A DNA stretch of 64,000 nt, from assembly GCF_031119335.1 (NCBI RefSeq), contig NZ_JAVHXT010000018.1:1-64000 (forward strand), written 5' to 3'. The translations under genes were made by a program, and so were the position numbers. The notes under the pieces are model-generated. The model was given only the letters and a program-made list of their open reading frames with translations. It did not search any database and was not told where the DNA came from. Position 1 is the stretch's first letter. Every line of letters starts with the position of its first letter. This document shows positions 52,829-60,634 of the stretch, piece by piece. The stretch comes from Pedobacter sp. (GTDB lineage: Bacteria > Bacteroidota > Bacteroidia > Sphingobacteriales > Sphingobacteriaceae).

Positions 52829-52994
52829 GTGCGGTGGGTTGTTGAGGTTTTTGTCTGTCAGTTGATTGTTGTATGGTCGCTCGGTTGGGGTTGCAGATAA
52901 CTTATTTATACCGGAATCTTTTTCTTGAAAAACTTCCTCAAGCCCGCGGTTTTATAAATATAGGAGGAAGTTTTTGAATAATATTTGTCCACTA
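52829..52994. other. Spacer between right hairpin and recombinase gene, with 12-bp inverted repeat
   Basis: Contains GCAGATAAC near 52894 and a perfect inverted repeat AAAAACTTCCTC (52928-52939) / GAGGAAGTTTTT (52964-52975) with a 24-nt loop. It may be the terminator of the recombinase gene or its attachment site (attI-like). No gene. Confidence 0.5.
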
Positions 52995-54047
52995 TCATTT
53001 TATTCCTAATTTATCTAAGGGGCTAACAATCTTTTGCAGAGATTTTTGACTAACATGCGTGTAGATTTCGGTAGTCCTGCTACTCTTGTGCCCAAGCAGG
53101 GCCTGTATGTAGCGTAGGTCGGTGCCAGCTTCGAGTAGGTGCGTGGCATAGCTATGTCGCAGCATATGCAGATTTACCGCTTTTTTTATTCCCGCTATGG
53201 CACAGGCCTTTTTTAGTACTAGCGCCAAGCTTCTCTCGCTGTATCTGCCATGGTTTAGACCCTCAAATAGATACGTTTTGGGCTTGTAATCTTTATAATA
53301 ATTGCGCAATAGTATTAGGGCGGTATTGCTTAAGGGTATATTTCGGTCTTTTCTGCCTTTGGCATTTTTAATTAAAATTTGCATCCTTTTGCTGTCTATA
53401 TCTGTAAGCTTTAAATTTAGTAATTCGCTGCGCCTAAGTCCTGCGGCATAAATTAAGCTAATCATACATTTATGTTTGCTGTTGGTTAAAGCGTTAATTA
53501 TGGCCGCTACTTCTTCAATTGCCAATACTTTTGGCAGCGCATTGTATTTTTTAGGCCGCTGTATAACGCTGATATCTATTTTGGTTTGCTCAATTTGAGC
53601 AAAAAATAATTTGATGGCATTAACGATTTGGTTTTGGTAGGAAGCGCTTAGTTTTTTTTGGAGTATATAATCGTTATTGAAATTGTCGATATCGTTGCTT
53701 GTTATTTCCGCTACTTCTTTATGTTTATAAAAATTTAGGAAGGTTAAGAGCGCTTCGCTATAGGTTTTGACGGTGTTTTGGCTATATCTTTTTGTACTGA
53801 GGTAAAGGATAAACTGTTCAAGTTTTATCTTCGTGTCTGCGGCTAGGCTAGCAACGTTGCTGTTGGTTGTTTTAATTTTAAACTTCTGAAGGTTTGCTGG
53901 GCTTGCTGGCAAGTGCCAAACTTTAAGGCTGGCACTCCATTTAGCGCCGGCCAGCTTTTTAAAGCGTGCAATAAGGTCGGGTTTGTTATCAAAATAAACC
54001 GCAATACGATTTAGCCCCTTGTGTTTAATGAGTTTGGCTTTGTACAT
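52995..54047 (-). CDS. Tyrosine recombinase/integrase (Xer/IntI-like)
   Basis: A 350-aa site-specific recombinase. An extra N-terminal domain (about 1-60) is followed by a SAM-like core-binding domain (about 70-155) and the catalytic domain with Arg205 (AAGLRRSELL), a lysine at 230 or 233, His294-x-x-Arg297 (LHMLRHSYATHLLE), His320 (LLGHKSSRTTEIYTHV) and the nucleophile Tyr329. The end (SPLDKLGIK) resembles Xer and IntI recombinases, but the IntI-specific insertion before the HxxR motif is missing. Same orientation as the defence operon, which lies beyond its 3' end. Confidence 0.92.
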   Translation of the reverse strand: MYKAKLIKHKGLNRIAVYFDNKPDLIARFKKLAGAKWSASLKVWHLPASPANLQKFKIKTTNSNVASLAADTKIKLEQFILYLSTKRYSQNTVKTYSEALLTFLNFYKHKEVAEITSNDIDNFNNDYILQKKLSASYQNQIVNAIKLFFAQIEQTKIDISVIQRPKKYNALPKVLAIEEVAAIINALTNSKHKCMISLIYAAGLRRSELLNLKLTDIDSKRMQILIKNAKGRKDRNIPLSNTALILLRNYYKDYKPKTYLFEGLNHGRYSERSLALVLKKACAIAGIKKAVNLHMLRHSYATHLLEAGTDLRYIQALLGHKSSRTTEIYTHVSQKSLQKIVSPLDKLGIK

Positions 54048-54089
54048 AGATAGTAAGGCTGATGCTAATTTAAATGTAGTAAAATTTGG

Positions 54090-54180
54090 TTAATAAACCC
54101 GATTGAGCGGATTAGCCCGCAAGCGAGTGTAACGAAGCTGAGGACTATGAGCGAAAGCGGGGCCACAGCAACCAACTAGC
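54090..54180. other. Structured GC-richer sequence of unknown role
   Basis: The stretch with GATTGAGCGGATTAGCCCGC, then AGCGAG...AACGAAGCTGAGG and GAGCGAAAGCGGGG can form CCCGC/GCGGG pairs and has several short G-A-rich repeats. It differs from the surrounding AT-rich DNA. It sits at the right edge of the accessory region, before the typA promoter. No tRNA fold was found. Confidence 0.35.
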
Positions 54181-54228
54181 AATGCAATTGATTTACAAAA
54201 ACTTAACACATTTTACAAGTCGGTTTTC

Positions 54229-54259
54229 TTTCGGTTTTAAGGATTTTTCACTACCTTTG
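54229..54259 (+). promoter_or_regulatory. typA: Predicted typA promoter
   Basis: TACCTTTG (54252-54259) fits the -7 box; TTTC (54229-54232), 19 nt upstream, is a near-match to the -33 element. The start ATG 54284 lies 24 nt downstream, which excludes the longer upstream reading of the frame. Confidence 0.5.
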
Positions 54260-54283
54260 CGCCCTAAAATACAATCGCATACA

Positions 54284-56092
54284 ATGCAAAAGATAAGAAA
54301 CATAGCTATTATAGCCCACGTAGACCACGGTAAAACTACTACGGTAGACAAAATTTTACATGCCTGTTCTATTTTTCGTGACAACGAGCAAACTGGAGAT
54401 TTAATTCTTGATAACAACGATTTAGAGCGTGAGCGTGGTATTACCATCGTGTCTAAAAACGTGTCGGTTAAATACAAAGATGTTAAAATCAACATTATTG
54501 ATACTCCTGGTCACGCCGATTTTGGTGGTGAGGTAGAGCGTGTATTGAAAATGGCTGATGGTGTACTTTTGTTATGTGATGCTTTTGAAGGTGCGATGCC
54601 TCAAACTCGTTTCGTTACGCAAAAGGCTTTGGCTTTAGGCTTAAAACCAATTGTGGTTGTAAACAAAGTTGATAAAGAGAACTGTCGCCCAGAAGAGGTT
54701 TATGAGCAAATTTTTGAGTTGTTCTTTAACTTAGAGGCTACAGAAGAGCAGTTAGATTTTCCTGTAATTTACGGTTCGTCTAAAAATGGTTGGATGAGCA
54801 CTGATTACACTAAACCAACTGATAACTTCTTCCCATTGTTAGATGCAATTGTAGAACACATTCCTGCAGCGCCAATTAACGATGGTACGTTGCAGATGCA
54901 AATTACTTCGTTAGATTATTCTTCTTTTGTAGGCCGTATTGCAATTGGACGTGTACACAGAGGCACTATTAAAGAAAACCAACCTGTTACTTTAATTAAA
55001 CGTGACGGTAAATTGGTTAAATCTAGAGTAAAGGAACTATACACTTTTGAAGGTTTAGGTAAGGTTAGAACCACTGAGGTTAAATCTGGAGATATTTGTG
55101 CTGTTGTTGGTATTGATGGTTTTGATATTGGTGATACTATCGCTGATTTTGAGTCACCAGAACAATTACCAGTAATTAGCATTGATGAGCCAACAATGAA
55201 CATGTTGTTCACCATCAATAACTCACCTTTCTTCGGTAAAGAAGGTAAATTGGTTACTTCACAACGTATCAAAGATCGTTTGATGAAGGAGATGGAGAAA
55301 AACTTGGCATTAAAAGTTGTTGAAACTCAAGGTGCAGATTCGTGGTTGGTTTACGGTCGTGGTATTCTTCACTTATCTGTATTGATCGAGACAATGCGTC
55401 GTGAAGGTTATGAGTTACAAGTAGGTCAGCCGCAGGTTATTGTTAAAGAAATTGACGGTAAAAAACATGAGCCGGTTGAGACATTAATTGTTGATGTACC
55501 TGGTGATGTTGCTGGTAAGGTAATTGAATTGGTAACTCAGCGTAAAGGTGAGTTGTTAATTATGGAGCCAAAAGGTGATTTACAACACTTAGAATTCGAA
55601 ATTCCTTCTCGTGGTATTATTGGTTTACGTAACAACGTATTAACGGCTACTGCTGGTGAGGCAATTATGGCGCACCGTTTTAAAGCTTACGAGCCTTGGA
55701 AAGGTACAATTCCTGGTCGTTTAAATGGTGTATTAATCTCTATGGATAAAGGTACAACTACCGCTTATTCTATTGATAAATTACAAGATAGAGGTCGTTT
55801 CTTTGTAGATCCAGGTGTGGATATTTACGAAGGACAGATTTTAGGTGAGCATATTCGTGATAACGATTTAGTGATTAACATTGTTAAAGGAAAAGCATTG
55901 ACTAACATGCGTGCTTCTGGTACAGATGATAACACTCGTATTGCACCAGCAATTAAATTCTCGTTAGAAGAATGTATGGAATATATCCAAGCTGACGAAT
56001 ATATTGAGGTTACGCCAGCGAGCATCCGTTTACGTAAAATTTTCTTAACTGAGAACGAGCGTAAAGTAAAAGGCAAGATCTTCCAATCTTAA
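54284..56092 (+). CDS. typA: Translational GTPase TypA/BipA
   Basis: A 602-aa ribosome-associated GTPase of the EF-G-like family, involved in ribosome assembly and stress or cold adaptation. G1 AHVDHGKTT and G2 RERGITIVSKN near the start, G3 DTPGHADFGGEVER, G4 NKVDKENCRPEEV. Domains II, III and V and the TypA C-terminal domain follow (e.g. GRGILHLSVLIETMRREGYELQ). The frame is open 34 codons further upstream, but that part spans the predicted promoter, so ATG 54284 is the start. A terminator follows at 56126. Confidence 0.97.
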   Translation: MQKIRNIAIIAHVDHGKTTTVDKILHACSIFRDNEQTGDLILDNNDLERERGITIVSKNVSVKYKDVKINIIDTPGHADFGGEVERVLKMADGVLLLCDAFEGAMPQTRFVTQKALALGLKPIVVVNKVDKENCRPEEVYEQIFELFFNLEATEEQLDFPVIYGSSKNGWMSTDYTKPTDNFFPLLDAIVEHIPAAPINDGTLQMQITSLDYSSFVGRIAIGRVHRGTIKENQPVTLIKRDGKLVKSRVKELYTFEGLGKVRTTEVKSGDICAVVGIDGFDIGDTIADFESPEQLPVISIDEPTMNMLFTINNSPFFGKEGKLVTSQRIKDRLMKEMEKNLALKVVETQGADSWLVYGRGILHLSVLIETMRREGYELQVGQPQVIVKEIDGKKHEPVETLIVDVPGDVAGKVIELVTQRKGELLIMEPKGDLQHLEFEIPSRGIIGLRNNVLTATAGEAIMAHRFKAYEPWKGTIPGRLNGVLISMDKGTTTAYSIDKLQDRGRFFVDPGVDIYEGQILGEHIRDNDLVINIVKGKALTNMRASGTDDNTRIAPAIKFSLEECMEYIQADEYIEVTPASIRLRKIFLTENERKVKGKIFQS

Positions 56093-56125
56093 TTGGTTGA
56101 AGGTTAAAAACCTTAACTTGATACT

Positions 56126-56165
56126 AAAAGCCCTCTTTATATTTTTAGATGAAGAGGGCTTTTTA
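56126..56165 (+). terminator. typA terminator
   Basis: AAAAGCCCTCTT (56126-56137), a 14-nt loop, AAGAGGGC (56152-56159) and TTTTTA. Strong stem and T run. Confidence 0.8.
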
Positions 56166-56182
56166 TTTAAATGTGAATCAAT

Positions 56183-56277
56183 ACCCTCTCTGGTTACACC
56201 ATCTCTCCCAAAGGGAGAGAATTGCATAATCTATTTTCTCTTCCTTTGGGAGACGCCCAACAGGCAGAGAGGGAGCT
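56183..56277. repeat. CCCTCTCT/AGAGAGGG dispersed repeat
   Basis: ACCCTCTCTGG at the left and GGCAGAGAGGGAGCT at the right are imperfect inverted ends; between them TCTCTCCC (56202-56209) and GGGAGAGA (56213-56220) form a hairpin. Same family as at 26712, 32449, 34911 and 36282. Confidence 0.7.
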
Positions 56278-56404
56278 TGTAAATAGTTGTATGCTAGCAT
56301 AATAAATTCGGAAAATTGAAATTAATTGTTTAACTTTAGTTTGTCCGAGACATAGGAGAATTACAAGGCCCTTCCGATTTTTTGTCGAGAGGGCTTTTGT
56401 CTTT

Positions 56405-57556
56405 TTAAGGATTGAACTTTACTGGAATTGCTATCTGCGTTCTTGTAGGTATGCCGTTTTCCATTCCGGGGTTCCAGCGTTTTAGCTTAGATACCACCCG
56501 CAAAGCTTCCTTTTTTGTGCCATAACCTAGGTTATCAATCGCTTTTAATTGACTCAAGCTGCCATCCATTTCTATCACAGCACTAATTACTACTATACCT
56601 TTAATTTGTTTGTTGGTTAAATTTGAGTAATTGATATTGGTTTTAATAAACTCAATTAACCTTTCTTCCCCTCCCGGATATTGGGGTGGATATTTTAATT
56701 GCTTTAGCTGATAGATCTTTATTGGTTTTGGGTTTTTAAAAGGGCGATCTGGCTGAAACGAGATATGGGTTCGATAGATTGTTCTTACTGGTTTGCCATT
56801 TTCATACCCAGGCTTCCATTTTTGACTTAGTTTCAAAACTCTGATGGCTTCTTCGTCAGTACCATATCCTAACGATCGTTCTACCTTTGCACTGCTTAAA
56901 CTGCCGTCTTTTTCTATTACGAAAGAAACGTAAACATTTCCCTGCACTTGGTTTTCAATGGCCGCTTTTGGATAGTTAACGTTTGCTTTGATAAATTTGA
57001 TAAAGCCTCTGTAATCGTCGTTTGGATAAACTGGAGGGATTTGTAATTCATAAGGAGCGTGTAAGGTATTTGGTTTGCAATAGAGATGAGGTGCACCTGG
57101 ATCACAGCTTGGAATACCTAGTAAAATTTCTAAGTAAGGTAAATCGATGTAACTTTTATGAACAGCAATTTCTGCGTTATGAATTTTTGTGACCACATTA
57201 GCGATCCTGAAATTAATCGGCAAACCATAAAATCCATTTTTCAAATCGTTGGTTTCGAAATTTTTAAAGGCTTTGATGATTTCGTTTTTAAAATCTATAG
57301 TGAGTTTTGGCGCTACAGAAAGTAAGGTGATTTTGCGGTTGTAAACTTTAAAATACGCAATGGTATTTCCTTGGGTGTAAGAGTGTTCAGCTTTATTGGG
57401 GTATTTTATACTGTTGAATAAATGCCTTTGCAAATCTATCGGATAGGTTTTTTCTAATTTACGGCCATAATGTTTGGGAAGTTGACCAATAGCGCTTATT
57501 CCAATAAGTAAAATTGCGAAGGTAAGTTGAAATATTTTGTAGTTCCTAAAAAGCAT
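56405..57556 (-). CDS. Exported protein with repeated TonB C-terminal domains
   Basis: About 383 aa from ATG 57556 (ATGs at 57583 and 57595 are also open). The signal peptide MLFRNYKIFQLTFAILLIGI is followed by a poorly conserved region and two clear TonB C-terminal domains: NYPKAAIENQVQGNVYVSF...GYGTDEEAIRVLKLSQKWKPG (about 200-270) and NYSNLTNKQIKGIVVIS...GYGTKKEALRVVSKLKRW (about 300-380). It has no transmembrane anchor or Pro-rich spacer, so it is not a classical TonB. Last gene of the minus-strand TonB-domain array. Confidence 0.85.
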   Translation of the reverse strand: MLFRNYKIFQLTFAILLIGISAIGQLPKHYGRKLEKTYPIDLQRHLFNSIKYPNKAEHSYTQGNTIAYFKVYNRKITLLSVAPKLTIDFKNEIIKAFKNFETNDLKNGFYGLPINFRIANVVTKIHNAEIAVHKSYIDLPYLEILLGIPSCDPGAPHLYCKPNTLHAPYELQIPPVYPNDDYRGFIKFIKANVNYPKAAIENQVQGNVYVSFVIEKDGSLSSAKVERSLGYGTDEEAIRVLKLSQKWKPGYENGKPVRTIYRTHISFQPDRPFKNPKPIKIYQLKQLKYPPQYPGGEERLIEFIKTNINYSNLTNKQIKGIVVISAVIEMDGSLSQLKAIDNLGYGTKKEALRVVSKLKRWNPGMENGIPTRTQIAIPVKFNP

Positions 57557-57635
57557 TATTAGTTTTTGAGAGAATGATGTCATTAGCAGCACCATTCCAT
57601 AAAAAAATCCGCAGTGTTAGTTGCGGATTTAGAAT

Positions 57636-58052
57636 TTAATGCGTTTGTTTATTAAGACTAAACTTGATGGGGATATTATACTTAACTCTAACCGTTTTTC
57701 CATTTTGAGTGCCAGCTATCCAATTCGGACTAAGATTTAAAACTCTTACGGCTTCTTCATCTGTTCCATGACCCAATTTTCTGTCGACTTTTACGTTAGA
57801 AATACTGCCATCTTTTTCTACCACAAAAGAAACAAAAACATTTCCTTGAATTTTCTCTTGTTTGGCCTGCTCTGGGTAGTTGATGTTTTCTCCCAAAAAT
57901 TTGTAGAACTCTGCTATGCCACCTGGAAACTTTGGTGGGTTCTCCATAGCAACAAAGGAATATATCTTATCGTCTGCTGTAGCCGTTGTTTGAGCTTTGC
58001 TTACACTAAAACCTAATAGTGTAACTAATACAATGAGTGCGATTTTTTTCAT
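57636..58052 (-). CDS. Single TonB C-terminal domain protein, exported
   Basis: 138 aa: signal peptide (cleavage near SKAQ|TT) and one TonB C-terminal domain with FPGGIAEFYKFLGENINYPEQA, QGNVFVSFVVEKDGS and GHGTDEEAVRVLNLSPNW. No membrane anchor. The domain is very similar to the C-terminal domain of the TonB at 7280-8095. It follows the M56 fusion gene by 4 nt and is probably cotranscribed with it. Such free domains may bind TonB-box partners or peptidoglycan; function unknown. Confidence 0.87.
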   Translation of the reverse strand: MKKIALIVLVTLLGFSVSKAQTTATADDKIYSFVAMENPPKFPGGIAEFYKFLGENINYPEQAKQEKIQGNVFVSFVVEKDGSISNVKVDRKLGHGTDEEAVRVLNLSPNWIAGTQNGKTVRVKYNIPIKFSLNKQTH

Positions 58053-58056
58053 TTCT

Positions 58057-60000
58057 TTAATTTTTTGGTTGTATGATTAATGATTTATCTTTTTTGGTCG
58101 TAATTAATACCACACCGTTTTTCCCTTTTTCACCATATAGAGAAGTGGAAGAAATATCTTTAAGAACACTAATGGACTCTATTTTTTTTGGGTCTAGTTC
58201 CGATAATTTTTCTTCATAAATCTTCCCGTCGAGTATTACAAGTGGCGTTTTTTCGAGATATTCAGAATCTTTGGCAAAAAAACTTTCAGGGCTAATTCGC
58301 TCACTAGGCACCATTCTGTAAGTTTTTTGCTCATTTGCTGATTTCTTTAATGCAAATTTGATAGGGATATTATATTTAACTCTTACAGCCTTCCCATTTT
58401 GCATTCCTGGGTTCCACTTTTTGCTTAGTTGTAATACCCTTACTGCTTCTTCATCGGTTCCGTAGCCAAGTCGTCTATCAATTTTAATATCCGATATCGA
58501 ACCATCTTTTTCTACTGTAAAAGACACAAATACATTTCCCTGAATTTCCGATTTTTTGGCATCTTCTGGATATTTGATGTTCTCGCTTAGAAACTTATAA
58601 AATTCAGTTATCCCGCCAGGATATGATGGAGGAGTTTCCATCGATACAAAGCTATAAACTGTATTGTCTTCGTCGTCTGCGCCTTTTTGCTTAGGAGCAT
58701 AGCCCGTTATGGTGATGGTATTTAAATTTTTATGCCCTTTTTTTACAGTAGCATTGTCATTAATCAATGCGGTATTTGCACCGTTTAGTCTGTACTCAAT
58801 TCGCATACTGTATTTACCGTCGTTAAGTACCTTGCCATCATATTTTGATAAGGCTATCATCACTTCTTCATCGGCGCCGTAACCCATTTTTGGTTCAATT
58901 ACAATATTTTCTGGCTTACCACTTTTTACTGAAAAGTTCACTACCAAGTTACCTTGTACATGATTGTCGGCAGCAGTAGAAGGGTATTTGATATGATTTC
59001 CCAAGAACTTGTAAAATTTGCTCAAGTCGTCGTCTTTTTCGGTTTTAGGTGCTGGCAAACTTACCTTGGTTGTAATAGCTGCCTCAGTTGCTGGATCTGC
59101 GAGGTCTAGCACTTCGGCAACAGCGGCCTTTACTTCTGCAATTTGGATTTTTTCTGATGCCACTAAAAGTTGGTTATTCTTTTTGATGGTTGCAGAAGAT
59201 AGGAGTAGTGCTGCTGCGAAAAGCGGCACAAATATGCCATATTTAAGAATGGCAGTTTTGCGAGATCTTTCTTTGTACAGCATAAAAATCCGTTTTTTAA
59301 TCATCGATTTTTTAAAGAAACCGTTGGTTAATGTGTTTACGTTTACCCCGAAGGCTTGGTTGAGCAGTAACATAGAATACAGTTCTTTGTCGCCCTGAAA
59401 CTTAGCAGCAGCCTCGTCTGCCAAATATTCGTGGATGTTTTTTACTGTTTCTTTGTACAAATAGATGATGGGGTTAAACCAGGTAAAAATTCCTAAGAGC
59501 TCGAAAAAAATTACATCTGCGGTGTGCAGTTGTTTGATATGGATATCTTCGTGATGGTTTACGGTCGCAGCTTCGGGCAAGTTTTGGCTTACTATTTTTT
59601 TGTTCCAAAACGAAAATGCCAGTCCGCTTCTTATACCTTTAAACATTTGTCGCACTGCTAATAATTTTATCGCAAAGCGGATGAAGAAAAAGACTATGCC
59701 CAATAAATACACAGCCACAATTAATGCTCCCCAACTGAACTGTGGCGCAATTGCCTTTACGGTATCTTGCACTACAAATTGGTTCAATTGTTCTACCTGC
59801 ACATAAATTTGCTGACTAATTTCTCGTTTGCTAAACCAATCAATTTGCATAAAAGGAATGGCAAGCGAAAAAATACCTGAAGAAATTAAATATATCCTGT
59901 TAAGAACAAAATAGGTTTCTTTTGCTAGTAAAAGCCTGTAAAAGGCGTAAAAAACTATTAAATAGATATTTACCTGTAATAAATAATGCGACCAACTCAT
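58057..60000 (-). CDS. M56 (BlaR1-like) peptidase fused to TonB domains and a receptor-plug-like end
   Basis: 647 aa. Membrane part with four transmembrane helices (about 8-26, 35-52, 90-110, 245-265) and the M56 zinc-peptidase motif HEDIH (150-154) with the downstream EYLADEAA (191-198). Then two TonB C-terminal domains (about 320-410 and 445-555; second with QGNVFVSFTVEKDGS and GYGTDEEAVRVLQ) and a final segment (about 575-640, IESISVLKDISSTSLYGEKG, NGVVLITTKK) like the plug of SusC/TonB-dependent receptors. BlaR1-type sensors cleave a BlaI-type repressor; its gene overlaps this one by 4 nt upstream. Confidence 0.9.
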   Translation of the reverse strand: MSWSHYLLQVNIYLIVFYAFYRLLLAKETYFVLNRIYLISSGIFSLAIPFMQIDWFSKREISQQIYVQVEQLNQFVVQDTVKAIAPQFSWGALIVAVYLLGIVFFFIRFAIKLLAVRQMFKGIRSGLAFSFWNKKIVSQNLPEAATVNHHEDIHIKQLHTADVIFFELLGIFTWFNPIIYLYKETVKNIHEYLADEAAAKFQGDKELYSMLLLNQAFGVNVNTLTNGFFKKSMIKKRIFMLYKERSRKTAILKYGIFVPLFAAALLLSSATIKKNNQLLVASEKIQIAEVKAAVAEVLDLADPATEAAITTKVSLPAPKTEKDDDLSKFYKFLGNHIKYPSTAADNHVQGNLVVNFSVKSGKPENIVIEPKMGYGADEEVMIALSKYDGKVLNDGKYSMRIEYRLNGANTALINDNATVKKGHKNLNTITITGYAPKQKGADDEDNTVYSFVSMETPPSYPGGITEFYKFLSENIKYPEDAKKSEIQGNVFVSFTVEKDGSISDIKIDRRLGYGTDEEAVRVLQLSKKWNPGMQNGKAVRVKYNIPIKFALKKSANEQKTYRMVPSERISPESFFAKDSEYLEKTPLVILDGKIYEEKLSELDPKKIESISVLKDISSTSLYGEKGKNGVVLITTKKDKSLIIQPKN

Positions 60001-60374
60001 TTCGGTTTGTTTTTAAATTTGTTAATCATTTTCAAGATCTCATCAACATCGCTTAAATCGAGTTTTTCTTCTTTTACAAAGAATGAAAACATGCTTTCTA
60101 CAGAATTTTCGAAATAGCCACCTAACAGCTTTTCCGTCGCATGCCTTTTATACTCTTCCTTAGAAATTAACGGGTGATATTTGTGCGCCTTTCCGAAAGC
60201 TTCGTGGCCAATAAAACCTTTAACTTCCAATATTCTGATAATGGTAGAAACGGTATTATAGGCTGGTTTAGGCTCTGGCAATTCATCAATTACTTCCTTT
60301 ACAAAAGCGCTTTCTAATTGCCATAGAATTTGCATTAATTGTTCTTCTGCTTTTGTTAAATCTTTAATTTCCAT
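59997..60374 (-). CDS. BlaI/MecI/CopY family repressor
   Basis: A 125-aa winged-helix repressor. AEEQLMQILWQLESAFVKEVIDELPE and PAYNTVSTIIRILEVKGFIGHEAFGKAHKYHPLISKEEY (kept as TVSTIIRILEVKGFI) are typical of the family; the C-terminal region forms the dimerisation helix. Together with the M56 gene it should make a sensor-repressor module in which signal-induced proteolysis frees the operon. A repeated ACTAAT motif upstream may be the operator. Confidence 0.92.
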   Translation of the reverse strand: MEIKDLTKAEEQLMQILWQLESAFVKEVIDELPEPKPAYNTVSTIIRILEVKGFIGHEAFGKAHKYHPLISKEEYKRHATEKLLGGYFENSVESMFSFFVKEEKLDLSDVDEILKMINKFKNKPK

Positions 60375-60415
60375 TTTAACGTTGTTTTGAAACAGCGCCT
60401 TGCAATGCGCCGATT

Positions 60416-60450
60416 ACTAATTAGATATCTAAGACTAATTTATAACTAAT
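60416..60450. promoter_or_regulatory. ACTAAT repeats, candidate BlaI operator
   Basis: ACTAAT occurs three times (60416, 60434, 60445) within the 60 nt upstream of the BlaI gene, partly embedded in palindromic CTAATTAG and AGATATCT. Position and dyads fit autoregulation. Weak evidence by sequence alone. Confidence 0.38.
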
Positions 60451-60634
60451 ATTTTAGTTTTCAAAATTTTTTGTCTTTTTATTTTAATTAAGCCACAGAT
60501 ACACAAGTGATTTTTTATTAGCTGAATTAGATTTTAAACTAATAATCTGTACCTCCCGAAAACTGGGATAAGTACTATGGCTTTATTTTAATGTTTTGAA
60601 ACAATTTTCTTATCATTGAATAAATAACCTATAA

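Noticed and set aside
52995..54047. True integron integrase IntI
   Set aside because: The IntI-specific insertion before the HxxR motif is absent; I keep only an integron-like layout as a hypothesis.
54090..54180. tRNA or tmRNA fragment as an integration target
   Set aside because: No cloverleaf arms, T-loop or CCA end could be found.
54182..54283. N-terminal extension of typA
   Set aside because: It lies over the predicted promoter and lacks similarity to TypA proteins, which begin at the G1 region.
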